From positions 1 to 17,509 of the forward strand of contig DONH01000266.1 of assembly GCA_003509235.1 (NCBI GenBank): a stretch of DNA of 17,509 nucleotides, in the 5' to 3' direction. The translations under genes and the position numbers were made by a program. Of this stretch, positions 7,861-15,823 are shown piece after piece. Below the pieces are notes generated by a model. That model had not been told where the DNA came from, ran no database searches, and worked only from the letters and a program-made list of their open reading frames with translations. This stretch comes from Planctomycetaceae bacterium. GTDB lineage: Bacteria; Planctomycetota; Planctomycetia; Pirellulales; UBA1268. Within the stretch, counting starts at the first letter, position 1. Each line of letters starts with the position of its first letter.

Positions 7861-10443
7861 ATGAGTATCGCCCCGTCGTCATTTCGCCGCCGCATTCGCC
7901 GAGCCTCCTCAATGGAAGGTCCGCAGAGTTTCTGGGGCAGGCTTCTCGAAACCATTTCGCGGTCAGAAGTACTCGTGCGCCTCGGACTTTGCCTTCTGGC
8001 AGCTTTTTTCCTTCTTGTTCTTCTACAAGGATGGTCACAACCATTCGCGTTTAGACTCGGCTCTGTTGCTCCTCGAGGTGTTGTTGCCCGCGTTGCATTT
8101 GAGAAGCCCGATCTTGCACGAACCCGTGAGGCACAGCAACGGGCCACTTCACAGGTCCGAGTTGTTTATATTCAGGATCGATCACCGTTAGTTCGGATTC
8201 GTGATGGACTCAAAAATCGGGTTGCTGAAATTGCAGCGGCAGAAACGTTGGCCGGTGTGTCACGTGCTGCATGGCTTGAGTTTGCTCCAGAAACAGCAGC
8301 TGTTCTGGAACGGCTTCCGATACCGGCACCAGGAACTATAGTTAAACCCACCGAACTTCCAATTGCTCCTGAGCCACCCGATTTCTCAACACGAGAAGAA
8401 CCACAGAACAAAGATGCACTCCCCTCTTTAGAGCCGAACATATTGGGCTCATCAAAAACACAGATTGAGCAGAAAGCGAGTAGTAGCAAAGAAGGCGATC
8501 CATCGAACGGAGATATCGGATTAGCTGATGATGTGATACGAGCACAAGCACAGCCGAACGCAGCTTTAGAAACAGCTGCGGAGGATCAAGCCGTGCAAGC
8601 GAACCCATCGGTCACAGAATTTTCACGAGAGAAACTGCAGGCAGAACAGGCATTCACAGCCTTCCGAAATCCGGTCGGAACCAAGGAAAAACTGCTTGAG
8701 TTCAATAAAGCTATTGATCGGGCGTTCGCTCCGCTGGAATCACAAGGTGTTCTCGAAAAGATTCAACACGATATCGACGAGGGAAGCCAAACGGAAATTG
8801 ATGTCCACCCACTTGGTAACGTCACCGAGATGATACGTGTTCAGGTTGCTGAAGTACTGCTTGGGGAGGCCAAGATTCGCTTCAAAGCAAGGCTGACTGA
8901 TGAATTAGGGCCTGGTCCTCTAACAGATCGTGTATTCATGTGGATTGATCCACGGCTCACAGGATCACTGGTTGTTGATAACGAAGCGACGGCAAAAGCC
9001 AAGAATGAAGCAGTTGAAGAAACGCCTGAGCAATTCATTCGTTATTCAGCAGGTGACCTGCTCTCTCCTGCTGGTGCTGAGATTACAAATGAGCAACTTA
9101 CCCTTTTAAAACTCGAACACGAAGAATCTTTGAGGCAGCAACCCGTTGGTGAAAGTTTTGGCCGAGCAGCTTCACTGTTTGGCCTATTTGTGGCAATGTT
9201 TACACTTGCTGGATTTTACCTCCACCTTCATCACCGTGATGTCATGGTTGATCTCGGTCATATAGCGACCTTGCTTGTTCTCGTTGTGGCAACAATGGCT
9301 GCTTGTGTATTTGCCTCTGGTGATTCATGGCACGCCGAAATCTTACCCCTACTCGTCTTTGCAATGACCGTCGCAATCGCTTATGACGAAGATCTTGCAC
9401 TCCTTCTTGTTGCTGAGGTAGCTCTTGTTCTTGTTGTGGGATTAGGTCAGGGCCTTGCTGATTACATCACGCTCACTGCTGCAGCTGCCGCGACTATTTT
9501 CTGGATGGGTCGAATCAGGAGTCGTAGCAAGTTGATCTACGTCGGCTTATGGGCGGGCGCCGTTGCCATGACGACCCAGATTGGGGCCAACCTCCTTGAA
9601 GAACATCCGCTCGACTTCTACCTCCTTTTCGAAGCTGCTCGGACTGGTGTATGGACTCTTCTGGCAGGATTTCTGATGACAGGTTTACTACCGTTTGTAG
9701 AAAAAACATTCGGTGTACTCACTGACCTAAGCCTGCTTGAGATCGGTGATGTTGCACATCCCCTGCTTCAAGAACTTGTTCGAAGAGCTCCAGGCACATA
9801 CAACCATTCGATTAATGTTGCCAGCATCGGAGAGGCTGCGGCTGATGCAATCGGGGCACGTGGCCTCCTTGTTCGAGTTGGGGCGTATTTTCATGATGTC
9901 GGAAAGATGCTCAAGCCGGCTTATTATGTTGAAAATCAGAACAGACAGGAAAATAGACACGAGGCACTTGTGCCTGCAATGAGCAGTCTCATTATCATTG
10001 CTCACGTTAAAGAGGGAGCCGAATTGGCACGGCAGTACAACCTCCCTCAACCTATTGTTGACCTTCTCCTCGAACATCACGGGACAACGCTCGTTGAGTA
10101 CTTCTACCGACGTGCCGCAGAGAAATCACAAACTGACCCAAATGGGGGCGGTGTTGATGAACAAACCTTTCGTTACCCAGGACCTCGTCCAGGAACACGA
10201 GAGTCTGCCGTCTTGATGCTTTCTGATGCCGTCGAGAGTGCCAGTCGTTCACTCACAGAACCGACTCCGGCAAGAATTTCTAGCCTCGTACATGACCTTG
10301 CTATGAAACGACTTCTTGATGGCCAATTTGAGGATTGTGGATTAACACTTGAAGAATTACGACTCATTGAGCAAAGCCTCGTTAAAAGTCTCACAGCTGT
10401 TTATCACGGACGAGTGAAGTATCCGGACCAGAGGACCGCCTAG
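7861..10443 (+). CDS. 7TM-HD phosphohydrolase, PgpH/YqfF-like (predicted c-di-AMP phosphodiesterase)
   Basis: The 860-residue membrane protein resembles Listeria PgpH, which hydrolyses cyclic di-AMP. One transmembrane helix (about 38-57) is followed by a large extracytoplasmic region to about residue 430, then about seven helices (430-625). The cytoplasmic HD domain comes last: 'RRAPGTYNHSINVASIGE' with His649, 'RVGAYFHDVGKMLKP' with His678-Asp679, 'NRHEAL', 'IIIAHVKEGAELA' and 'LLLEHHGTTLVEYFYRRA'. These carry the metal-binding His/Asp residues, so the enzyme should be active. The protein is longer than Firmicute homologues (~700-720). Part of the extra length is a polar, low-complexity stretch at about 155-255 in the extracytoplasmic domain. 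It lies 49 nt after phoH, and its stop overlaps the ybeY start by 1 nt. Substrate is inferred from the family. Confidence 0.9.
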   Translation: MSIAPSSFRRRIRRASSMEGPQSFWGRLLETISRSEVLVRLGLCLLAAFFLLVLLQGWSQPFAFRLGSVAPRGVVARVAFEKPDLARTREAQQRATSQVRVVYIQDRSPLVRIRDGLKNRVAEIAAAETLAGVSRAAWLEFAPETAAVLERLPIPAPGTIVKPTELPIAPEPPDFSTREEPQNKDALPSLEPNILGSSKTQIEQKASSSKEGDPSNGDIGLADDVIRAQAQPNAALETAAEDQAVQANPSVTEFSREKLQAEQAFTAFRNPVGTKEKLLEFNKAIDRAFAPLESQGVLEKIQHDIDEGSQTEIDVHPLGNVTEMIRVQVAEVLLGEAKIRFKARLTDELGPGPLTDRVFMWIDPRLTGSLVVDNEATAKAKNEAVEETPEQFIRYSAGDLLSPAGAEITNEQLTLLKLEHEESLRQQPVGESFGRAASLFGLFVAMFTLAGFYLHLHHRDVMVDLGHIATLLVLVVATMAACVFASGDSWHAEILPLLVFAMTVAIAYDEDLALLLVAEVALVLVVGLGQGLADYITLTAAAAATIFWMGRIRSRSKLIYVGLWAGAVAMTTQIGANLLEEHPLDFYLLFEAARTGVWTLLAGFLMTGLLPFVEKTFGVLTDLSLLEIGDVAHPLLQELVRRAPGTYNHSINVASIGEAAADAIGARGLLVRVGAYFHDVGKMLKPAYYVENQNRQENRHEALVPAMSSLIIIAHVKEGAELARQYNLPQPIVDLLLEHHGTTLVEYFYRRAAEKSQTDPNGGGVDEQTFRYPGPRPGTRESAVLMLSDAVESASRSLTEPTPARISSLVHDLAMKRLLDGQFEDCGLTLEELRLIEQSLVKSLTAVYHGRVKYPDQRTA

Positions 10444-11000
10444 TGGCCGCCTCACACCACTGCTCCACACCGCGACCACCTCACCCACAAGCCACTTCTG
10501 GTAGCAACAAGGTTGTTGTATGCAATCGTCAGCGGACGACGGCAGTTTGTTCGAAGACACTCAAACGTTTTTGCCTTGTTGCCATAGATGCCCTTGGTAT
10601 GACTGATTCGGATATTAGCCTAGCAATCGTAAATGACAAAGTGATTGCTGAGCTCCACGAAACATGGCTAGGAATTTCCAGCCCAACAGATGTCCTTTCC
10701 TTTGATCTTTCAAGTCATGCACATACCCAACTCTCCCAGCACAGAAAACGGCATGGAATTCATGGCGAAATTATTGCAAGTGCTGAGACAGCTTCGCGAG
10801 AGGCTCGTGTCTACGGCTGGAGCCCGGAAAACGAATTGACCTACTACCTTATCCATGGCTTGCTTCATCTCGTCGGCTATGACGACCAGACACCCTCAGA
10901 AAGGATTTCTATGCGACGGAAGGAGCGAGCGATAATGAAAGCGATTGGGCTCCCATCTCCACCAAGAAGACGTCCCAAAACCACTTGCCATCGACGCTAA
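10443..11000 (+). CDS. ybeY: Endoribonuclease YbeY
   Basis: YbeY is a metal-dependent single-strand RNase used in 16S rRNA 3' maturation and ribosome quality control. The GTG start at 10443 shares one base with the pgpH stop (TAGTG) and gives 185 residues. Conserved blocks are 'LHETWLGISSPTDVLSFDL' (71-89), 'HGEIIASAETASREA' and the zinc motif 'HGLLHLVGYDDQTP' (138-151). His138 and His142 are present, but the third metal ligand, usually His in H-x3-H-x5-H, is Asp148. The first ~20 residues are unconserved. The tail after 172 is basic, with several Arg and Lys residues. Neighbours phoH upstream and a CorC/HlyC-like gene downstream match the widely conserved phoH-ybeY-corC order. Function is confident; the ligand change is odd. 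Confidence 0.9.
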   Translation: MAASHHCSTPRPPHPQATSGSNKVVVCNRQRTTAVCSKTLKRFCLVAIDALGMTDSDISLAIVNDKVIAELHETWLGISSPTDVLSFDLSSHAHTQLSQHRKRHGIHGEIIASAETASREARVYGWSPENELTYYLIHGLLHLVGYDDQTPSERISMRRKERAIMKAIGLPSPPRRRPKTTCHRR

Positions 11001-11027
11001 CCTTTCTTATTGTCCTGAAATACACTC

Positions 11028-12281
11028 ATGCAAACTGCAATCCTTTTATTAGTTATCGCAAGCCTAGCTGCCCTGCAGTCCCGTGCCATCCGGGGAGCGA
11101 AGCGGCATCAACTTCAAGACATCTGCCGTCAGAAAGGTGTTCCTGATGTTTACGATGAACTCGTACGAGCAAGTGAAGGAATAGCATTTTTTGCGGCCAC
11201 TATTGTGGTGCTCGCAGGAGTTGCATCAACTTTTTTTATATCAAAAATACTCACGACCAGTCTTTCTGCTGGACTCTGGGCAGGTCTTTGCTGGATCATG
11301 CTCGTCATCGTACCCATGACACTCACGCGGTTTGCTGGAGTTTGGATTGTTGTGACAACATGGTGGTTATGGCGACCACTTATCCGGCTTATCACACCTG
11401 TTTCCAAGGGGATCACCAAATGCATTGAGGCCATTCAATGGGTGCTCTACAGGAACAAAAATCATGCTACCGCTGATGAGTCACAAGACGAAATTCGACT
11501 CGCTATGGATGAGGCTCATCGTGAAGGGCATCTTGATGAAGAAGCACGCGAAATGATCGAAGGAGTCATGGAACTTGAAGACGCTCAAGTTTCTGAGATC
11601 ATGACTCCTCGGACTCAGGTCATCGGCATCTCTTTAAACTCAACGTGGAAAGATTCTGTTGAAGCTGCGGTAGAGAGCGGATATTCAAGACTCCCAGTTT
11701 GGAAGTCTTCTCCAGATGACATCGTTGGTGTCATTCATTTACGTGAAATTTTGGCTGAACTGGCTCAGTACCGAGATTCTTCGGATGAGCCTGGACGAAC
11801 CGAACCAAATCTTCGTGATCTTCTTAGGCCTCCCTACTTCATCCCTGAGACCATGAGTGTTCAGTCATTGCTCCGCGACCTGCAGCATGGCAAATCACAC
11901 ATGGCCATTGTTACGGATGAATTTGGTGGCGTCTGCGGTATTGTGACAATAGAGGATGCTCTTGAAGAAATTGTTGGAGAGATCACAGATGAGCATGACG
12001 AAACGCTGATTGATGGCATTCTTGTACAGTCAAAGGACACGTGTGAAACAGTGGCTAATGTTCCTATCGATGATTTGAATCAGCGAATGCATTTCTCACT
12101 GCCGGAAGAAGCTGATTACGATACAGTTGGAGGCTTCGCATTCCATGTTTTTGGACGGATCCCATCTGAGGGAGAAACCATCGTTTCTGATGGCGTATCG
12201 CTTGAGGTATTAGCAAGTTCAAGGCGTCGAATTGATCGACTCCGTGTGTCGAGATTACCCCAAACACCTGATTCACCATGA
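11028..12281 (+). CDS. CNNM/CorC (HlyC-type) membrane protein with paired CBS domains
   Basis: The 417-residue protein belongs to the hemolysin C/CorC/CNNM group, linked to Mg2+ (and sometimes Co2+) efflux or homeostasis. Hydrophobic segments lie at about residues 1-18, 51-75, 80-100 and 104-122. They form a short and divergent DUF21/CNNM-type membrane part. The linker 'EGHLDEEAREMIEGVMELED' leads into two CBS domains (about 185-315), with 'VSEIMTPRTQVIGI', 'GYSRLPVW' and 'HMAIVTDEFGGVCGIVTIEDALEEIVGEI'. The C-terminal CorC_HlyC domain (about 330-410) contains 'DYDTVGGFAFHVFGRIPSEGE'. It starts at ATG 11028, 27 nt after ybeY. The stop overlaps the recO ATG by 4 nt. The soluble half is certain; transport activity is a family inference. 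Confidence 0.87.
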   Translation: MQTAILLLVIASLAALQSRAIRGAKRHQLQDICRQKGVPDVYDELVRASEGIAFFAATIVVLAGVASTFFISKILTTSLSAGLWAGLCWIMLVIVPMTLTRFAGVWIVVTTWWLWRPLIRLITPVSKGITKCIEAIQWVLYRNKNHATADESQDEIRLAMDEAHREGHLDEEAREMIEGVMELEDAQVSEIMTPRTQVIGISLNSTWKDSVEAAVESGYSRLPVWKSSPDDIVGVIHLREILAELAQYRDSSDEPGRTEPNLRDLLRPPYFIPETMSVQSLLRDLQHGKSHMAIVTDEFGGVCGIVTIEDALEEIVGEITDEHDETLIDGILVQSKDTCETVANVPIDDLNQRMHFSLPEEADYDTVGGFAFHVFGRIPSEGETIVSDGVSLEVLASSRRRIDRLRVSRLPQTPDSP

Positions 12282-13087
12282 GTGCCGAAAAGGCTCAGGC
12301 TCTCGTCCTGCAGGCCCGACCATTTGGTGAAACAAGTGCAATAATCACCTTGCTGACTCGTGAAATCGGCAAGGTACGGGGGCTGGCAAAGGGAGCGTGG
12401 CGACCAAAGAGTAAATTTGACGCCGCCCTTGACCTCCTTTCCATCTGTCAGGTACTCGTCATTCATCGTTCGTCGGGCAATCTTGATCTTTTCACAGAGG
12501 CATTCCTCGAGCATCGATTTCGAATCGGTCGTTATGAATCATCATTTGCTGCCGGACTCTACATCGCCGACCTTCTAGATTCAGTTACCGTTGATGCAGA
12601 CCCACAACCTGAACTCTTTGATCTTGCCACACGAGCAATCCGATTTCTCTCTGCACCAAGACCTGGACAGAGAACTGAACAGCGATTTGCACCTGACTCC
12701 AGACTTGTTTCGGCCCTTATTATTCACACAGAACTGGGCATCCTCCATCAACTTGGACAACTCCCATCACTCTATTGCTGTGCCGAATGTCAGCGACCAT
12801 TGGAAGGCCGACGAATATCGTTCAGCATGCTTGGAGGAGGAGGGCTCTGCCAACGATGCAGACGAGGAAAAAGATCTGTTGTTTCAGTCTCGAGTGAAGC
12901 AATTGTTTCTTTGCGGCAACTTGCCGACTCCTTCGATCAAAATGAATACACATTGCAGCCAGAACCTCCGTTTGGGGAAATTCGTGCGATCATGAATACA
13001 TTATTTGCCAATATTCTTGGATATCGTCTGAAAACCAGTCATTGGCTTGCGAAAACCTTTCCCTCGTCACGCGAGAAACACCGATGA
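12278..13087 (+). CDS. recO: DNA repair protein RecO
   Basis: RecO works with RecF/RecR to load RecA on SSB-coated gaps and anneals single strands. The 269-residue protein has the N-terminal OB fold ('ALVLQARPFGETSAIITLLTREIGKVRGLAKGA', residues 8-40, with 'SKFDAALDLLSICQVLVI' after it). A helical C-terminal part follows. A four-Cys zinc site is visible: Cys168/Cys171 ('CAEC') and Cys191/Cys194 ('CQRC'), as in RecO of other phyla. Length is slightly above the usual ~240-260. The start ATG overlaps the previous stop (ATGA), and the stop overlaps the next ATG in the same way. Translation is therefore probably coupled on both sides. No separate promoter is visible. Confidence 0.9.
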   Translation: MSAEKAQALVLQARPFGETSAIITLLTREIGKVRGLAKGAWRPKSKFDAALDLLSICQVLVIHRSSGNLDLFTEAFLEHRFRIGRYESSFAAGLYIADLLDSVTVDADPQPELFDLATRAIRFLSAPRPGQRTEQRFAPDSRLVSALIIHTELGILHQLGQLPSLYCCAECQRPLEGRRISFSMLGGGGLCQRCRRGKRSVVSVSSEAIVSLRQLADSFDQNEYTLQPEPPFGEIRAIMNTLFANILGYRLKTSHWLAKTFPSSREKHR

Positions 13088-14370
13088 ACCGTTCAACCAA
13101 CCAGAGGACCTATCCAAGGACCTTCCCATGGATCATTGGGTTCTTTATCACGCTGCTTACAAGTGGATGCGCCACACTCACTAAGCCAACATGGCCATGG
13201 AGTGATTCGAGTTTAGGACCGGATGAATCACTTATTGATGATGAGTCTTCTTCTGTCATCTCATCAGAATTCACACCTAGTGATGAAGATTTTGGTTGGA
13301 ATGCGTTGAAGGGTGAAACAATAAATCGGCGTTTCAAGAAACTGGTTGGTCGTGGACCGAATGAGTCAGTAGCGAAAGATGCTCTCGCCAAGGGTGATGA
13401 TCTGTTTGTTCAGAAAGAATACAAAGCTGCTCTGAAACAGTATTATCGAGTTGTTGACCGATGGCCGGATTCTGCTATCGAAGAAGATGCCATGTGGCAG
13501 ATTGGTGAATGTCTTTTTTTTACTGACCAGTATCCAAAAGCGGAGGATCAGTACGATTCCCTTGTGAAAAAGTACCCTAATACTCGGTACCTTGATCGTA
13601 TAGCCAAACGACAGTTTGTGATCGCGCAGTACTGGTTGGCACTTGATGAAAAGCAGCACGTTCCACTCTTGATACCAAATTTGATTAATCGAAGTCGTCC
13701 TCTCTTTGACACACGAGGAAGAGCTCTCAAAGCATATGAACATGTTCAACTGAATGATCCCCGTGGATCACTTGCTGACGATAGCCTAATGGCACAAGCA
13801 AATGCCCATTTCCTTAAGGGAGAATGGCTTGACGCCGATTACTTTTATTCAGTTCTGCGGACAGAGTACCCAGACAGCGAATTTCTGATGCCGGCCCATC
13901 TATTTGCACTCCAAGCAAAACTTCGGGCGTATCAAGGCCCGGCATACGAGGGAGGCATGCTCGATGAGGCAGAAATCTTAGCAGACCAGATTCTTGTCCA
14001 ATTCCCACATCAATTGGGTAGCGACGAAGAGGAACGCGTTGTTCGAACACGTGCTGAAATTGCAGCCCAGCAGGCCCTTCGTCACTGGAAGAGGGCTGAG
14101 TTTTATGCAAAAGGAAAACACTATTCTTCTGCTCGTATCTACTACGCACTTATTGCCCAAGACTACCCAAAGACCATGCTTGCTCAACGTGCACGAAAGC
14201 AACTCGAAAGCATCGCAGGACTCGATGATTTCAATGACAATCCTTGGCCAACTCTTACAGCTTTCTTGAACCCAGATTCTCTGAAAGAGGCTGAACTTGA
14301 TGCCATGGCTGAAGCCGACACCGTTATTGCCAGCCAGGACAGTACTGGTGAAAATCAGCCACTGAGGTGA
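13084..14370 (+). CDS. BamD/YfiO-like TPR outer-membrane lipoprotein
   Basis: From ATG 13084, which overlaps the recO stop (ATGA), the protein has 428 residues. A lipoprotein signal 'PWIIGFFITLLTSGC' has the lipobox LTSGC, with acylated Cys29. A Ser/Asp/Glu-rich linker follows. The rest is TPR-type helical repeats from about residue 90 to 380, for example 'DLFVQKEYKAALKQYYRVVDRWPDSA' split over two helices, 'DQYPKAEDQYDSLVKKYPNT' and 'GEWLDADYFYSVLRTEYPDSEF'. The 'F..Y..A...Y..V...P.S' pattern is that of BamD/YfiO and related outer-membrane lipoproteins. BamD is about 245 residues, so this protein is much longer and may be a BamD-like relative with another task. The next gene is LptE-like, which supports an envelope role. 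Confidence 0.75.
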   Translation: MNRSTNQRTYPRTFPWIIGFFITLLTSGCATLTKPTWPWSDSSLGPDESLIDDESSSVISSEFTPSDEDFGWNALKGETINRRFKKLVGRGPNESVAKDALAKGDDLFVQKEYKAALKQYYRVVDRWPDSAIEEDAMWQIGECLFFTDQYPKAEDQYDSLVKKYPNTRYLDRIAKRQFVIAQYWLALDEKQHVPLLIPNLINRSRPLFDTRGRALKAYEHVQLNDPRGSLADDSLMAQANAHFLKGEWLDADYFYSVLRTEYPDSEFLMPAHLFALQAKLRAYQGPAYEGGMLDEAEILADQILVQFPHQLGSDEEERVVRTRAEIAAQQALRHWKRAEFYAKGKHYSSARIYYALIAQDYPKTMLAQRARKQLESIAGLDDFNDNPWPTLTAFLNPDSLKEAELDAMAEADTVIASQDSTGENQPLR

Positions 14371-14372
14371 GG
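14369..14372 (+). promoter_or_regulatory. Shine-Dalgarno-like site of the lptE-like gene
   Basis: GAGG, overlapping the stop of the preceding gene, lies 6 nt before ATG 14379. It supports that start over GTG 14367, which would overlap the previous stop. Confidence 0.45.
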
Positions 14373-14378
14373 TTCACA

Positions 14379-14927
14379 ATGGTCCCATCAATCAATCGCC
14401 GGAAAGTTTTGTACGGGCTTACGTGCTTTCTGCCGGGAGTCGTGGGGTGTGCTGCATATCAGTTTGGGAACAGCACTCTTTATGCGACAAATGTTCGCAC
14501 AATCTATGTACCACTCTTTCAATGTGACAGCTTTCGTATGACGCCTGCTCTCGATATTGGTGAGCGTCTAACTGAGGCCGTCTGTAAAGAAATTGAGAAG
14601 AGGACACCGTTTAAGGTTGTTGATAGTGCTGGGGCTGACAGCATTTTAACCGGTCGCATTGTTGCAGACACCAAACGCATGATGGTCGAGAGCCCAACAG
14701 ATCAATCGAGAATGGTTGAAATGAATCTACAAGTTCTTGTCACCTGGGCTGACCGAGGTGGAGCCGTTCTAGCTTCGGGCTCCATCCCAGTGCCTGCGGC
14801 AAGTGTTGATGTTGGTCAGGCAGCTGCACTCGTTCCGGAATATGGTCGATCCGTAGTCAGCACCCAGCAAGAGGGCATTGTTAAAATGTCGCAGCAAATT
14901 GTTGGACTCATGGAAGAACCGTGGTGA
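14379..14927 (+). CDS. LptE-like LPS-assembly lipoprotein
   Basis: The 182-residue protein has a short basic N-terminus (NRRK), a hydrophobic stretch and a plausible lipobox, VVGC, with Cys24. After this, 'YQFGNSTLYATNVRTIYVPLFQCDSFR' (in two parts), 'GERLTEAVCKEIEKRTPFKVV' and 'ADSILTGRIV' match the LptE family layout: a mature start with 'GY.FG..LY', a strand rich in Ile/Val/Pro, and a helix before a 'D..L.G.I' strand. LptE plugs the LptD barrel that inserts lipopolysaccharide in the outer membrane. The longer frame from GTG 14367 is an alternative start. The stop shares one base with the folP ATG. It sits after a BamD-like gene. The call relies on pattern and context, as LptE is poorly conserved. 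Confidence 0.65.
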   Translation: MVPSINRRKVLYGLTCFLPGVVGCAAYQFGNSTLYATNVRTIYVPLFQCDSFRMTPALDIGERLTEAVCKEIEKRTPFKVVDSAGADSILTGRIVADTKRMMVESPTDQSRMVEMNLQVLVTWADRGGAVLASGSIPVPAASVDVGQAAALVPEYGRSVVSTQQEGIVKMSQQIVGLMEEPW

Positions 14928-15823
14928 TGAAGCCACATGTTGCTGATCCTGCTGAGTGGCAACTTCGTACACGGAGTGTGCGTCTTCCCAGATCTAACGA
15001 ATTGCCACTGTTAATGGGGATCGTCAATACTACGCCGGATAGCTTCTCTGATGGCGGTCTGTGGTCACAGACCAGAACTGCGGTAGCGCATGGGCTGTCC
15101 CTCATTGAGGCTGGCGCTGCCATTCTAGACATCGGTGGAGAGAGTACTCGGCCTTTCTCAGATCCAGTCGATCCTGAGGAGGAATGGCGGCGAGTCGGAG
15201 AAGTGGTCCGGATTCTTTCACATGAATCGGACTGCCCCATATCTATCGATACTTCCAAGGCTTATGTGGCAAAACGCGCATTAGAGAATGGTGCTGAGAT
15301 AATCAACGACGTCACAGGCCTTGAGGGCGACCCCGCAATGATCCAAATTGCAAGTGAAACTGGTGCCGGAATTTGTGCCATGCATATGCAAGGCACCCCA
15401 AAAACAATGCAGATCAACCCGACGTATGAAAACGTCGTAGAAGAAATTCATAATTATCTAGAAGATCGAAAGAACTCTTTGCTTTCGGCTGGCATCGCCC
15501 TTGAATCAATATGTCTTGATCCGGGTATCGGCTTTGGAAAAACACACAGTCATAATATCGAACTGATGAAACATGCATCAAAATTTCTTGACCTCAAATG
15601 CCCAATTCTAATCGGCCATTCCCGCAAAGGGTTTCTTGGTAAATTAGTGAAACAGACGCTCCACAAAGAAGCATCTTTACACGAACGTGATATCGCAACT
15701 GCTGCAACAGCCTGCAGTCTAGCTGACCAGGGCATCCACATCTTACGAGTGCATGACGTGGCAACCGTGCGACTTGCTCTCGCTGCCTACGCATCAAGCA
15801 GAACAACCGAGTCGCAGTTATGA
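14927..15823 (+). CDS. folP: Dihydropteroate synthase
   Basis: FolP joins p-aminobenzoate to 6-hydroxymethyl-7,8-dihydropterin diphosphate in folate synthesis. From ATG 14927 (TGATG overlap with the preceding stop) it has 298 residues, close to the family's ~280. All signature blocks are present: 'MGIVNTTPDSFSDGG', 'DIGGESTRPF', 'ISIDTSK', 'AEIINDVTG', 'AMHMQGTPKTMQ', 'LDPGIGFGKTHSHNIELM', 'IGHSRKGFLG' and 'LRVHDVATVRLAL'. Two GTG codons directly upstream (14921, 14924) are in frame but less likely. It is the last gene of the plus-strand run. Its stop TGA overlaps the stop codon region of the convergent minus-strand gene by 6 nt in total, and no terminator hairpin is visible there. Confidence 0.96.
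   Translation: MKPHVADPAEWQLRTRSVRLPRSNELPLLMGIVNTTPDSFSDGGLWSQTRTAVAHGLSLIEAGAAILDIGGESTRPFSDPVDPEEEWRRVGEVVRILSHESDCPISIDTSKAYVAKRALENGAEIINDVTGLEGDPAMIQIASETGAGICAMHMQGTPKTMQINPTYENVVEEIHNYLEDRKNSLLSAGIALESICLDPGIGFGKTHSHNIELMKHASKFLDLKCPILIGHSRKGFLGKLVKQTLHKEASLHERDIATAATACSLADQGIHILRVHDVATVRLALAAYASSRTTESQL

Noticed and set aside
12591..12995. 134-residue plus-strand open frame inside recO
   Set aside because: It is out of frame within recO, which is well supported; no motif or start signal.
13366..13749. 127-residue minus-strand open frame inside the BamD-like gene
   Set aside because: It lies opposite clear TPR coding sequence and has no recognised domain.
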